From assembly GCA_019321725.1 (NCBI GenBank), contig CM033114.1, positions 13,682,278 through 13,746,277 on the forward strand: a DNA stretch of 64,000 nt, given 5' to 3'. Of the stretch, positions 33,342 to 45,619 are shown piece by piece. Positions within the stretch are counted from its first letter, which is position 1. Each line of letters opens with the position of its first letter. Both the position numbers and the translations under genes were made by a program. The stretch is from Paulownia fortunei (Eukaryota > Streptophyta > Magnoliopsida > Lamiales > Paulowniaceae). The notes under the pieces were generated by a model. The model did not search any database and was not told the DNA's origin. It saw only the letters and a list, made by a program, of their open reading frames with translations.

Positions 33342-33645
33342 TGTTATATTTAAATTAAAAGAAAAAATGAATAAATTGGAGATTAAATATATATTTAAAT
33401 TGCTATATTACAACTTTTTTTCAAGATTCATCCAATATAACTTTTGAGTTTAATTTGGATTCGCCCTCGGCTCTCTCTACTTGTTTTTTCTCTACTTTGC
33501 TCTCTGTATTTCCCTCTATTACAAAATGATATAAGTGGTGTATATATAGAAAGAAAGTCTTAGTGCCCAAGGAATGAAATCCATGCATAGCCTACGTGTT
33601 TCACTAAAAGCCATTGCTCTCTTGGTTGTCTCCAGACTTGGTTGC
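33342..33645 (-). repeat. Copia 5' LTR of element 3 (~300 bp)
   Basis: Position next to the primer site makes it the 5' LTR. It begins TGCAACCAAGTC on the minus strand near 33645 and ends TAACA near 33342, and it contains 'tatatata' upstream of a T-rich leader. No second copy in the window, so limits are approximate. Confidence 0.5.
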
Positions 33646-33845
33646 ATGTTGAGGGCCTAATATGATTGGTGAGATGAGTTGTCATTATAATTCTATTAGC
33701 CAAAATATTAAGCTGCATCCTGAAGCTTTAATTTCTCTTGAATTAAGAAAGCACTTTGTTCACCTCCTCATTAAGTCAGTTAACCTCCACTTTATCTTTA
33801 AGAAATCCTTTTCATTGGATAATGGTGCTGCTGCAATGTTTTTAT
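33646..33845. other. Unassigned sequence
   Basis: A 200-base stretch between two copia elements. It has an open reading of about 60 codons on the plus strand with no recognised family. Most likely a residue of older sequence. Confidence 0.3.
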
Positions 33846-35100
33846 CCAATTACAAATTACTTTTTAACAAAGGATTTATGTTGGATGTATGATCTTCCTG
33901 TATGTAGGCTAATGAATAGAAAACAAAGGATTTGTCACCTATTTGGTAGAATATGTGAATCTTCTATATTTTCATAGTTCTTGATCCCAAATATCTTAGC
34001 CCAGGCAGGATGAATATTAGATGTAGGATTTTCTAATAATTCATCAAAAAATCAATGTGACTTGAAATGAAACCATAGTTATTAAATCAAAATAGGGTTT
34101 GGACTAATAATCCATGCCCTACACTTAATTGGATGATTAGTTGATGGAGGGATATATTTGCATGGTGCTCGTAATCGAAATAAGTTTTCTTGCTATTCAT
34201 CTAAGACTAGCAGTCAAGTTACACTGCTAGGTGCTTCGCTTTGACTTGTGAGGTTCTTAAATTAAGGAGTTAACTCTAAGCAGATTAATTAATCTGAATA
34301 TTAATATATTCATAATTTGCAAAAGTCGCAAACCCACTACAAGCTTAATTTTTAACCTAAGGGGCATAATCCACTTCTAATTTATTTTATTGATTCAATA
34401 GTTTAGATTAAGTTAATTAGTGTTGATTAATTAACTTGAGCTTGAATTTATTTAAATGAGTTAAATTATTTATTTAATTAATAGTAGAATTATTTAATCG
34501 GACCTTATTTAGATTAGGGGCTCATGGGAGTGAATTATTTAACTGAATAGATCAAATAATTAAGTAGGCTTAAATTAATATAATAAAATAAATTAATTTA
34601 ATCAATTAAAATTAATAAGTTAAATTAATTTAATTAGGTCTAATATAATTAAGTGGCCTTTATTAGAACTAATTATTTAAATGAGCTTAATTAATTGATC
34701 GAGATTAATTAATTAGATTTTATTTTATTTAAAGTTCAAGCCTAAGACCTAACTAGGAGTCTTGGAAAGCAGTACAAAGGATTCTAGTCTTGGACAGAAA
34801 AGTATTTGAATAAGAAATGAAAGAGGGATAGTCCTAATAGGATTAGGGCAATACTCAAGTGTGTATAAATACAAACTTGAGGGGGGCAAAAATTCCAAGC
34901 GTTAGAGGTAAAAAATTCAGCCCCCCTCCCCCTCAATTTTTCTGTCTTGTTCTCTCAATCAAAGGTTCTAAACCTCTGCATCAATTTTTTAAAAATATAA
35001 TTGAGTTCCTAAAACATAGATTAGAAAAGGGGTTTTTGATTCATTAGCAAGGATACCATTATTACAACTATGTTACCCATCCCAGGATATACGAGATTTA
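33846..35100 (+). repeat. LTR-A, plus strand, 5'-truncated (copia element 4)
   Basis: It lacks the first ~500 bases of LTR-A and aligns from 'attac-aa--aaggatttatg' on with 42925-44423, including the AT-rich middle and the 'gggattagggcaa' block. It is followed by a primer site, so it is a 5' LTR. A TATA box lies at 34863-34871. Confidence 0.75.
34863..34871 (+). promoter_or_regulatory. TATA box of LTR-A
   Basis: 'gtataaata' upstream of the T- and C-rich R-U5 portion. The same core appears in the minus-strand copy at 41889-41900 ('tgtataaata'), which supports it as the family promoter. Confidence 0.55.
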
Positions 35101-35104
35101 ATAA

Positions 35105-35117
35105 TGGTATCAGATCC
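35105..35117 (+). promoter_or_regulatory. Copia primer binding site (element 4)
   Basis: 'tggtatcagatcc' against TGGTATCAGAGC, initiator tRNA-Met type. Confidence 0.8.
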
Positions 35118-35315
35118 TAGGTTCTGTGTTCAATTTAATTTTTGTGATAGCATACCTCATAAATTCATATGATGAATTGAATATGGTTTAAATTTCATTT
35201 TTGTTTGGAATTAATTCTAGAATTTTTTGCATGATTTTTAAATTATTTAAGAATTGTATGACACGGAAAGGTGTTTTTTCTTATGTTAGAGAGCCACAAC
35301 ACTGACAGATAGAAA

Positions 35316-35751
35316 GTTGACTATGAGGAAACCTCCTCACCAATGGCGATGGTGAAATCTATTTAATATTGCTTGCCATATCAATGTATTATAACTATAA
35401 GATATGGCAAATGGATGTGATAATTGCATTCCCCAATGGAAATAATTAGGAAGAGATCTATATAAGGCAACTATAGGGCTTCGTATCCGTGGAAGTAAGC
35501 AAAAGGTTTGCAAGCTCTATAGATCCATTAATGGACTTAAAAAAGCTTCCCAAAGCTAGAACATTCGATTCAATGAGGAAATCAAAAACCATTTGGTTTC
35601 CTCAAGAATTCAGATAAACCCTGCGTGTATAAGAAAGTTAATGGGAGCGCAATGATGTTTGTTGTATTTTATGTTGATGACATCTTATCAATTGGAAATG
35701 ATGTAGGAAAGCTGCAGATAATAAAGGCTTCATTGTCTGCTCAGTTCTCCC
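35316..35751 (+). pseudogene. Copia element 4 RT fragment, YVDD intact
   Basis: After about 200 bases of leader, sequence jumps straight into RT: VDYEETSSPMAMVKSI near 35312-35360, KGLQAL-like, KPCVYKKVNGSAMMFVVFYVDDIL. YVDD is at 35670-35681 and unaltered. Gag, protease, integrase and the start of RT are missing on the left, and everything after the RT palm is missing on the right, where LTR-A begins at 35752. It is close to the RT of element 7 (62890-63240). Confidence 0.8.
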
Positions 35752-36540
35752 GATGAACCAATTGATGTGGCCATTCTTATATTCTTGTGAATCATTCTTA
35801 TTCATATTAATATTATTTAGTTAGCAATCTTTATCTTAAATTCATTATAAGAATTAGATGAAGTCTTAGATCACACATAGGTATGGAGCGTGGTCGTGCA
35901 TATAATGGCGATCATAGAATATACCTTAAAGGCTATGGTCATAAAATATTTCAAGTCAAGGATTAATCAGATAGGAGAACATTGATCCCATTGAGACTTG
36001 CGCATATGATGCAGGCTCGAAAAAAGGATGCCTCATTCTTGGGCATTAGTAGAAACTAGTGCATATATGTGGGTGCTTGTTAGGGAACAAGTACACTGAA
36101 CTACCCTGTTTCGAACTAATTAGAAATATTCTATTGTTGAATGGGAATTTCTTCATTATGATAGTGCAAGAATTAGTCCTTAGATTTGAGATACCATGGT
36201 AACCTTGTGCATAATATATTTCACTTTGAGGTATTTCCTGATTGCATGACAATTACAAAGGGTTTATATTGGGCGTAGCATCTTCATGTATGAAGGTTAA
36301 TGAGTGGCCAACAAAGGATCTGTTTCCTATCTAAATGAATAAGTGAATCTCTTGTGTTCCACTGTACTTAACTCTAAAATCCTTGGCCAAGGTTGGATGG
36401 AAATTAGACGTGGGGTTTTCTAATTATTCATCATTGAGTCAAGCTATTATGGAAATATAGTTATTGAACTAATGAGGTTTCGACTGATAATCCATGCCCT
36501 AGGCCTAATTAGGAGGTTAGATGACAGAAAGATCTCAAAG
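35752..36540 (+). repeat. LTR-A fragment, plus strand (left arm of inverted repeat)
   Basis: It starts 'gatgaaccaattgatgtggcc', corresponding to a few bases after the LTR start, and runs about 790 bases into the LTR. The first 570 bases pair with 36545-37124. Confidence 0.75.
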
Positions 36541-37124
36541 GTGGCAGATCCTTTGTTGGCCACTCATTAACCTCCATATATAAAGATGTTACACCCAACG
36601 TAAACCTCTTGTGATTATCATGCAATCAGTAAATACATTAAAGTGAAACATGTCATGCATAAGGTTACCATGGTACCTTAAGTCCAAGAAATAATTCTTA
36701 TACTATTGTAATGAGGAAATTCCCATTCGACAATAGAATATTTCTAATTGAAAATTTTCAGGTGGGGTAGTTCAGTATATTTGTTCCCCAATAAGTACTC
36801 ACATACATGTACTAGTATCTCCACACTAATTTTCAAAGAATGAGGCATCCTCATTTCGAGCCTAAATCGTATGCGCAAGTTTCAATGGGATCATTGATGT
36901 CCCATCTCATTGGTCCTTAACTTAAAATATTTAAAGACCACAACATTAGAAGCATATTCCACGATCGCTATCATATGTGCAACCATGCCCTATAGCTATG
37001 TATAATCTAAGGATTTTATCTAATTCTTATGATGAAATTAAGATAAAGATTGTCATTTAAATGATATAAATATGAATAAGAATGATTCAAAAGATTATAA
37101 GAATGACCAGATCAATTAGCTCAT
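35752..37124. repeat. Large inverted repeat formed by two LTR-A fragments
   Basis: Arm 1 is 35752-36321, arm 2 is 36545-37124, spacer 223 bases. Complementary blocks in nested order include 'gttaatgagtggccaacaaa' (36296) with 'tttgttggccactcattaac' (36552), 'attgaactaccctg'-type blocks, and 'gatgtggccattcttata' (35764) with 'tataagaatgaccagatc' (37096). The arms differ at scattered positions. Confidence 0.8.
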
Positions 37125-37141
37125 TGGGCACCACTCTAACA
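36541..37141 (-). repeat. LTR-A fragment, minus strand (right arm of inverted repeat)
   Basis: It holds the first ~600 bases of LTR-A on the minus strand, with the intact start TGTTAGAGTGGTGCCC at 37141. It abuts the RT start of element 5 directly. Confidence 0.75.
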
Positions 37142-38330
37142 ATAGGTCACTACCTCTCTGTCTACTCCAAGATTTTGCTTGTGAACCCATTTGCAGCCAA
37201 TGGGTATAATACCCTATGGTAGATGCACCAAAGTCCACACTTGTTAGAGTACATGGAGTCCATCTCGGCTTGCATAGTCTCTTACCATCTTCTGGAGTCG
37301 ATATCAGACATCACTTCTCCATAATTCCTTGGATCACTATCCAAAGAATGATTTTCCTTGTTGTTATCCAACAAAAGACCATACCTCTCAGGTGGCCTTG
37401 AGATCCTTTTAGATCTCCTTGGAGGATATGCGACAGAAATGTTAGTTGTAGGTGGTTTTGGCACTACTGTCTCTTGTGGGATACTTTGTGGTTCTTGAGT
37501 TTCTTCAAGTTCTACGACCTCACCTTTTCTATCTAATCAAAACTCTTTCTCAAGAAAGATAGCATTCCTCGAAACAAACACATTTTATTTTGAGAGGTCA
37601 TAGAAAATAGTATCTAACGAATTCTTTTTTATACCCTACAAACTTTCATAAGGTGGGTCTAGCATCCAACTTTATCTCCCACTAGGTGCTTCACGTAAAT
37701 AGGGCAATCCAGGTAACCCTATACCCTAAGATATTTGTATGAAGGGGTTTTGCCACACCACATCTCATATGGTGTTTTGTGTTAATTTACTTGGCACTCT
37801 GTTTAACAGAAATCCTGTCATTTTCAGAGCATAGCCCCAGAATGAAAGAGGAATTCAGTGAAACTCACCAAGGACCAAACTATGTCCAACAGTATTCAGT
37901 TCCTAAGCTCAGCATCCCCATTTAGCTATAGAGTTATATGCAAAGTCTACTATGAGAGAATCTCATTCCCTATTACATAATCAAGATACTCTGAGCCTGG
38001 GTACTCGTCTCTTTGACCAGATCAAATAGTCTTAATACTTTACCTAGTTTGTTGCTCGACTTCATGCCTAAAGTTTTTAAACCTTTCAAAGCCTTTAGAC
38101 TTGTATCTTAGAAGATACACATACCCATACCTCGAATAATTGCCAGTATAGGTAATGAAATAATGGTAATTTCCTTGGCCACTAATGCTTAGTGGCCTAC
38201 ATACATTCTTATGGATCAAATCTAAAGGATTTACAACATGCTCCACTTGTAACAAATGGTGACTAGTCATCTTTCTCTTTAGGCAACATTCACATGTTGG
38301 TAGTTATTTGCTCATCATTAAGGTCAAACA
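37142..38330 (-). pseudogene. Copia element 5 integrase and start of RT
   Basis: Open piece 38270-38040 reads VVNPLDLIHKNVCRPLSISG, then YHYFITYTGNYSRYGYVYLLRYKSKGFERF. In element 7 and in copia integrases generally the central motif is T-DD-SRY; here it is TGNYSRY, so both acidic positions are lost. Also HKNVC replaces the usual HTDVC-type first catalytic Asp. Downstream pieces are KTPHHMRCG-like near 37770, DARPTL-KFVGYKKEF near 37665-37620, and a final VHKQNLGVDREVVTY ending at 37142. Multiple stops. Confidence 0.75.
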
Positions 38331-38488
38331 ATTGTACCAACTTGTCAATTCTCTTTTTAGAGATCTAACCCTGTCTAGAATTCCACAAGTATGTGGAACT
38401 ATAATCATATATTTTACATTTGTTACTTTGTTGAATATGCAAGATTGAGTTTTTAGGTTAGACATTATATAAATCGTTTGCCGAAGTT

Positions 38489-38806
38489 TTAATATAAAGT
38501 AAAGTAAATGAAATAATTTCCGTCATTTATTAAAAAGTAATTAGAGATAATATTCTTTATTAGTTCAGGAACATAAAGATGAAAATTTAAAACTATCCTA
38601 CTTCCATCTCGTAATGCTAAGTAGACATTTCCTATGGCTAATGTCACCAATTTTGCTCCATTCCTAAGCCTTAAGATCTTCTCTCCCCCACTCAGCTCCT
38701 TACTTCTTATCATCACTTGTAAGTCATTGCATAGATGAGCACCACAACTAGTATCTAATACCCAAGAAGTATCATTAATCAAAAGGTTAACTTCAATAAA
38801 GAACAT
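38489..38806 (-). pseudogene. Copia element 5 protease, active site altered
   Basis: A 105-codon open piece. SWVLDTSCGAHLCNDLQVM holds the active site, where copia proteases have DTG; the Gly is Ser here, one G-to-A change. The stretch LRNGAKLVTLAIGNVYLALRDG and FHLYVPELIKNIIS follows and is homologous to element 7 at 61120-61340. It would not be expected to cleave the polyprotein. Confidence 0.8.
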
Positions 38807-38849
38807 ATCAAAACTCTTCTAGCAACTTGTAAGATACTCCTTGTAGTTC

Positions 38850-39622
38850 CTCTTCCAATACCTTGGCTTGCCACATAGTGACACTTGTCGTCGGCCTTAG
38901 AACCCTTGCTCACTCCACTAGAGGCCTTCAAACCCTTGGCCTTCTTAGAATAACCTTTCTTCTTCCATTTCTTAACTTTATTGATCTTAGATTAGGATGA
39001 AGAACCAATGAGTAAGATAGGTTTCGCTTTCTTTATAGTGGATTCAGCCATTTTCAACATGTTAAGCACCTCAACAAGGCTAGTATCCAAATTATGCATG
39101 TTGAAGTTCACCACAAATGAGTCAAATGATAGTGGCAAAGACTGCAACACAAGATCCACAAAGAGTTTGTTGTCCATAACGACTCCAAGGGCCTTGAGTC
39201 TCTTGACATGACTATCATCTTCAGTCCATGGTTATGAATTGAAGAACCCTCCATCATACGACATCGAAAAAGCTTCTCAAATACCTGGTATCTAGCCTAT
39301 CTTATGTGTTCACCATAAAACTCTTGCAGGTAAAGATGAATATCAACAGTATGTGTTATATTCTAATATTGCTTCTGCAACTCATTCAACATTGATGTTA
39401 TCGTATAGCATCGAACTTACAAATCATCATCAACTTGCTTATGATGTTCCACAAGCTCTTCTCTAGTGGCATCCATAAGCGGAGCCAGTGGCGGTATCAG
39501 ATTGAGGATATAGGCCCCTTTTTTGAATTGGAGAATAATCTAAAAGTTCATTAACTAGTTGACATAGTTGGGACTTATGAGTTTGTTGGTATCAAGAATA
39601 GATGCAAGTAGATTTTAGCCAT
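38850..39622 (-). pseudogene. Copia element 5 gag
   Basis: The start ATG at 39622-39620 matches the gag start of element 7 (MAK-). Readable pieces: EELVEHHKQVDDD near 39465-39430, LYLQEFYGEHIR near 39335-39300, EGSSIHNHGLKMIVMS near 39262-39215, and the open piece 39177-38992 with LFVDLVLQSLPLSFDSFVVNFNMHNLDTSLVEVLNMLK. A basic tail follows. The zinc knuckle near 38900-38850 is damaged: MWQAKVLEEEL where C-x2-C-x4-H-x4-C is expected. Confidence 0.7.
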
Positions 39623-41290
39623 TTGTAAATCAAGTATCTTCAAAGTTGCAAGGCAGAAAAATAATCATACAAGCATATATTTAATAGTTTATTCAATTAT
39701 AATAAGGTCTTTAATTATAAATATCTCTCACTATTTTATTCAAATTCTATCACCTTCTAGATGGATATTCGAGAATCAAGTTTTTCTAGTAGGCTTGAAG
39801 TCCAATTAGCCTTATCATACACCCCAACTCGTATGAGCCGCCCATATGATAAAACTACAAGATAGATAACACATTAGCAATTGCATCCTAATGTAACCCT
39901 CAAGCTACTTTGCCTCACTATTTTCTATACACTCGAATTTTATGAGCCTATACTGTACTAACTATCAAGCGTGTCCAATCAAACACCTATGTGAGTAAGA
40001 CAACTAAAGGATGTCCCATGATTCGTGGCCAACACCCTTGGTCCCTCTACCCCATAGGCATCTCTATGTTTGTAGCGGTCACAGCTATTATCTCCACTTA
40101 GTACATCCCACGACTCATGGCTAATGGAGTAAACGTGACAACATTTCACATATAACTACTTTTGATGGAAGGCCTGGATAATTAGGTCCAGTCAAATATT
40201 GCCCATTTACGATTGATATAGATTTTACTTCAAGTTTCTTAAATTTAGAACATTTCTAACTCAGGGTTCCATTTTGCCAAGACCTCATCATTTTATTATG
40301 TTGTTATTTAATGTTACACTAGTCCTAAGATTGCAAGCAGAATCATAGGAAAGCATTAAATAAACCTATACGTACATTTACCATACATACATAATGGGAT
40401 GATCATAGGCATTTATCCTATGCGATCCACTTGAGCCAAAGTAGATCAATGGTTAATCTAAGGATAATAATTAAAATGATAATAAATCCTATCTATTATA
40501 TAAATATGTCACCCATACATTCATAGGCCTTCAATTTGTGTTCTTTCTCCATCTTATTGTCCATCAGAAACCAAAAAAAAAAAAACCTCACCATCCTAGA
40601 ACTACTCTTATTTCAGTTTTTATCCTAACAAGAAATCTTAGAATTTATTCCAAGTTGAGGTATAGTGGAAGGAGATAGAATTTTAAATAGAGAAAAGACG
40701 AGACTCACAAGCCTTATTTTAATCAACAACCTAAAAGAATTAAAACCAATATATAGAATTTAAATGGTTAATACCCCATAATCATCTAATCCACACATGC
40801 CTAATTCAATCATCACATGATAAAACTTTAAAGCATGTAAATTTACCAATCATTTAAAATTGATGTTTTTCTAGTTTCAGAATTAATTCACATTTTTTTA
40901 TTAAAAACATGTTTTAGAATTTTAAAAATTAACAATAAATCTAAAAATCCAAAAATTGCATTTTCTGCATAGGACATAAAATGGGCAGTAGATGAGATAT
41001 TGCTTAGCAGACTACCCAGACTGGTAGCATCATGGTGATGAATAGCTTGCCCAACTTGGTGTTGAGGGCGCCTGCATGGCACTTAGGTGCGCGTTCTATC
41101 CCATCGAAGTCCCAATGCTCCAATATGAGTTTTCTAAAAAACATTTTATGTTAAATAATATTAAATAATTTTAAATCATGTAGAAAATCTTCAAAATATT
41201 ATTCCCAAACAAAAACGCAATTAAACATAATTTTCAACACATAAAAAATTAGTCATATTTTTGCAAAAAATAATTAGAGCGTATTAACCC
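39623..41290 (-). other. Copia element 5 leader (5' untranslated region)
   Basis: 1.67 kb with no domain. It matches the leader of element 7 in places, for example 'ccatgagtcgtgggatg' and 'gatgcctatgggg' on the minus strand near 40100-40040 against 59866-59930. Long leaders are thus a trait of this family. Confidence 0.65.
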
Positions 41291-41304
41291 AAGTTCTGAT
41301 ACCA
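41291..41304 (-). promoter_or_regulatory. Copia primer binding site (element 5)
   Basis: The minus strand reads TGGTATCAGAACTT, initiator tRNA-Met type, directly beside the LTR-A end at 41306. Confidence 0.85.
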
Positions 41305-41305
41305 C

Positions 41306-42343
41306 TATTGGATTCGCAAAATCTCAGGATAGTATGCATAGTGGAAATTTAAATTTTTTCAACTATTATAATAAAAGCAGACATCTTATGTATAAAGCTA
41401 ATCCCGCGTCCGATGCTATTTTGGGTTTAAGTTTCTAATTTTATGATTAATTAATCAAATGACTAAGTTTGTGGAAATATACCTTTCAAGCAATCCGGTT
41501 GCAGTATGGGATGAAGGAATTCAAATTCCTCAAACTCCTCATAAACTCCTTCGCAAGGTCCCTACTAACTCCTTTGCAAGCTCCCAAACACGTTTGCCAA
41601 GGACTCCAAGTGTAATCCCTCTAATGGTATCCACACCTCAAGCAAACCCACAAGTGTTGAATCATTGTTAGTGAATTCAAACTCTTTTTTCTCAACTAAA
41701 TTTAGGAATGAAGTTCAATTCTTTAATTCAATATTTTGAATAAAGCTTTGAACCTTTTCACAAGAATATATGGAACCATCTTGTATGAAAGAATATTTTC
41801 TAGAATAGAAGAAAAGAACATAGAGAGATGGAGAAAAAGGGGCTGAATTTTCTAGTCAAGAAGTTAGAAATTTTCAGCCCCTTTATGATGTATTTATACA
41901 CCCTTTTATGTCCCTAATCCAATTAGGGTAACCCTTTCCAATTAATTGATGGAATTAATTAATCTCCATCAATTAATTAATTGATTTCATAAAAGCCACC
42001 TAATCAGATTAGGACTAATTAAAATAATCATATTATTTTAATTGATTAAATTAATTTAACACCATAAATTAATTTAAACTAGCTAATTAATTGATTCAAT
42101 TAATTAATTCACTCACCCAGAAGCCCATAATCCTTATTAGGTCCAATTAAATAATTATATTATTTATTTAAATAAATTAATTAAATCCCTTAAATTAATT
42201 GTAGCTCAAGTTAATTAATAACCATCAAGTAACTTAATCCAATACTTTTGATCACATTAGATTAGAAGTGAATCTCGATTTGTATGTGACCCATTAGGTT
42301 CACAACTAAACTAGCAGTGGGTTTGCAATATTTACAACTTAGT
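41306..42343 (-). repeat. LTR-A, minus strand, truncated (5' LTR of element 5)
   Basis: The 3' half of LTR-A, aligned with 12359-13560, with TATA core 'tgtataaata' (minus) at 41900-41889. It ends at 'tatttacaactt' where another element's 3' end begins, so its U3-side half is lost. Confidence 0.75.
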
Positions 42344-42416
42344 GAGTATTTGAAGGCCATCTTGATAAGATGGGTCTTAAATATATTTACAATTGGCTCT
42401 AAGGCAAGTGAGAGAT
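42344..42416 (+). pseudogene. Copia element 6 3' end with polypurine tract
   Basis: About 70 bases of internal sequence before an LTR-A start. The tract 'aaggcaagtgagagat' (42401-42416) is the standard copia polypurine tract ('caagtgggagat' type) and touches the LTR start TGTTAGAG. The element is otherwise lost. Confidence 0.75.
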
Positions 42417-44423
42417 TGTTAGAGTAGTGCTAGGCAAGCAAAAGGGTGCCAAGCTTTTATACTCTTGTAAAAATAGTCTTATTCATAATGTTTATTAATA
42501 AAAGATATTTTCTTTATCTTTAATTATCTTATTAATTAGATAAAGTTCTTAGACTATACGTAGTTATAGGGTATGATTACACATATGATGGCAATCATAA
42601 AATATATCTCTATGTGATTTGATTTTAAAAAGTATTCTAAGTCAGGGGTTCATTAAGATGGAATATTATTAAGCCTGATAGGCTCGCACACACAATGCAT
42701 GCTTGAAAAGATAATATCTCATTCCATAGATATTGGCATGGTGATGCTAGTACATGTATGTGGGTACTTGTTGAAGAAGAAGACAACAAACCATCATGGA
42801 AAATTCTTAATTGGAAACGTTGTTTGCCTAATGAGAATTTTCTAGTTATGATAGTGCAACAACTAGTCCTTTGACTTGAGGCACCATAGTAGCCTATGCA
42901 CAATATACACTTTGATGTATTTCCTGATTAGATGATGATCACAAGGGGTTTACATTGGGAATATGATCTTCTTGTATGGAGGTTAATGAGCAGCCAACAA
43001 AAGATCTATTACCTATATGGTAGAATAGATTAATTTTTTATATTTTCATAGTCCTTGATCTAGAGACCTGGCCAAGGCGGGATGAAAATTACACAGAGTT
43101 TTCTAATGATTCATTAAAGGATCAATGTGACTTGAAATTAAATCATAGTTAATAAGTCAAAATAGGGTTTAGACTGATGCCCTAGACTTAACTGGGAGAT
43201 TAATTGATAAAGGAACCATATTTACATATTGCTTGTAATTGAAATAGGTCCGCTTGCTATTAACCTAAGACTATGTAGTCAAGATACATTGCTAGCTGCT
43301 TCCATTGACTTATGAGGTTCTTTGAATTAAGAAGTTAATTCCAAACGGATTAATTAATTAACATATTAATATATTAATAAGTTGCAAAAGTTGTAAGTCC
43401 ATTGCTAACTTTGTTGTGAACCTAAGGGGTCACACGAATAGTCTACTTCTAATTTATTTATTGTTCTAAGGATTAGATTAAATTAATTAATTGTGATTAG
43501 TTAACTTATGCTTGAATTAATTTAAAAGAGTTAAATTAGTTCATCGAATTAAATAATGGGATTATTTAAATAGACCTAATTAAAATTAGGAGCTCATGCA
43601 AGTGAATAATTAATTAATTAGATTAATTAATTAAGTGGGCTTAAATTAATTTAGTGAATTAAATTAATTTAATCAATTAAAATAATAGGATTAATGTAAT
43701 TGGGTAAAATATGATTAGGTGGCCTTTATTGGAACCAATTAATCAATTTATTGGATTAATTAATTAAATAGGCTTGATTGAGAGATATTAAATAATTAAA
43801 TTCTAATTTAATTTAAGTCCAAGCCCATGACCAACTAAGAGTCTTGGAAGCAAGATAAAAGATCCTAGTCTTGAATGAAAAAGGATTTGGATAAGAAAGA
43901 AAGTAGGAGAGTCCTTATGGGATTAGGGCAAGACTCAAGGCCGAAAATTCCAAGCATTAGAGCTCAAAAATTCAGCTCTCCTCTCCCTCACTCTCTCTTG
44001 TCTTGTTCTCTCCAAAAGGTTCCAAACCTTTGTACCAATCTTATTCTTCTAATGTAAGTTGTTTTGAGAATAAAATTGCACTCTCAAAACTTAGATTAGA
44101 AAAGGGATTTTTGATTCCCTTGCAAGGATTAAAAATTTGTGGACTTACTCATCTTGTGGGTACACTTAAAGGAATGACAACTGGATTTCTTGCAAACTAG
44201 TTTCATGTTCGGGCTTAGGAATTTGAATTCATCCACTTATTTGATCAATCGGAGTGCTCTCAAATATAGACTCACGAAACTTTGTTTCTTTAAAATTAAA
44301 GATATTAATTGAATGCAACCGATTAATTTTTATCATTTCTTGGGATGCAAATTTGTTTGCATGATGTTAAATTTTTTTTATTTTGCTCTGTGTTGCACTT
44401 CTTAAGATATATGAAACCCAACA
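42417..44423 (+). repeat. LTR-A, full length reference copy (3' LTR of element 6)
   Basis: It runs from TGTTAGAGTAGTGC to GAAACCCAACA, 2007 bp, with a TG-CA pair and inverted TGTT/AACA ends. It is preceded by a polypurine tract, so it is a 3' LTR. The middle (43340-43830) is a run of 'attaattaa'-rich AT sequence. The right flank is LINE ORF1. Confidence 0.85.
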
Positions 44424-45619
44424 GTAAATTCACTTTGATAGGAAAGTTCTCGCATGGCTCTCCATCCCTTAAAAACATCTACTCCACATTTACGACATGG
44501 GGGCTTGTTGGTGATTTTTAAATTGGTATTATAAATATCAAGCACATCCTTATCCGCTTGACAAACGAGGATGACTTTAATTTATATAAAGTGAATTCTT
44601 TACCTTGATGGATTTCCAATTAGGTTGTTTAGTTGGCAGCCTGGTTCTCAATTCAAAAGTGCAATTCTCTATTGTTTAGATTTGGATTGGTATGCCTGAA
44701 CTCCCAATTCACTTGTTCCATAAAGACGCTCTCTATGGAATTACTTTGATGATTGGCAAATCGCTCAAATTGGATGAACCTAGGACTGATCGCACAAGGC
44801 CTTGTATTGATAGTATTTGTGCGGAGATTGATCTTTTACAGCCTCGTTATGAGGACATTTTGGTTGGTTGTGGGGATGTGATAACACAGAAGGTGTTGTA
44901 TGAGAACCCCCTAAATATTTTACTAAGTGTAAGCACTTAGGTCATAATTTGGTAAAGTGTACGGGTGAGAATTACGGTGGCCAATAATAACAGCAAGAGA
45001 GGGAAGACTATGAACGAAGAGCAACGAAAGAAAGCAGATATTGAAAAGGGGAAGCAAGTGGGTTTTGATTCTCATGTTAGGGCCCAAACAACTAGCTCGA
45101 AGCAGTGGATTAAAAAACTTGCTTTTAATACTATTGAACATCGTGATTCAGGTATTTCTTCGAGCACTAATGGGGCTAAAGCAGCAAGTGATCAGCGGAT
45201 TGACAATGATGCAAAGGAATTCATTGCTTCGTGAAGGGGATTTAAACAACATGAATGTGAGCAACATCCTATTCCCCTTATTACGATAGCAGTAATTAAG
45301 TCGTAATTAATGAAGCTCAAAGTGGACATCAAATGGCAACGAATTTAACTCCCATTAGGAATGTTGTCGCGATGCAATCAAGCTCACTCGTGAATAACTC
45401 AAATGATGTTACATTGATTAATGATAAGAATTTAATTTTAGAGTATTTGTGAAATTAATGAGGACTGAGCTGAAAATGATCCCAAACTTGTGGAAGTGAT
45501 TGATGATCTACCAGTGTGAGGAGGCTAAAGAGGCAGCAGGACATCGGAGGAGTTCATCTTTTGAAATGCTTGCTTTTGTTCAAACTACTTTGATCCTATA
45601 TGAGCAACCTAGTGTTATG
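44424..45619 (+). pseudogene. Plant L1 LINE ORF1 (DUF4283 type)
   Basis: ORF1 of plant L1-type retrotransposons is a nucleic-acid-binding protein. The sequence reads FIGKFSHGSPSLKNI and WGLVGDF near 44440-44515, HILIRLTNEDDFNLY near 44550-44585, then the open piece 44692-44940 with LPIHLFHKDALYGI, IGKSLKLDEPRTD, RPCIDSICAEIDLLQPR, and GDVITQKVLYENPLNILL. In the family the last part leads to a CCHC knuckle; here it is frameshifted (near 44920-44960). The rest to about 45600 is the variable tail (open 44965-45234). It ends where an LTR-A fragment begins. Confidence 0.75.

Larger units (their letters stand above)
37142..41305 (-). mobile_element. Ty1/copia element 5 (LTR-A family), 3' half missing
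   Basis: A minus-strand copia element read from right to left: primer site (41304-41291), leader (41290-39623), gag (39622-38850), protease (38806-38489), integrase and linker (38330-37200) and the first residues of RT (to 37142). RT body and RNase H are absent. It closely parallels element 7 at 58708-64000. All domains carry stops. Confidence 0.8.

Noticed and set aside
35752..37124. The inverted repeat considered as a foldback or Mutator-like DNA transposon
   Set aside because: Both arms are LTR-A sequence with its normal internal order, there is no transposase and no flanking duplication, so juxtaposed LTR fragments explain it.
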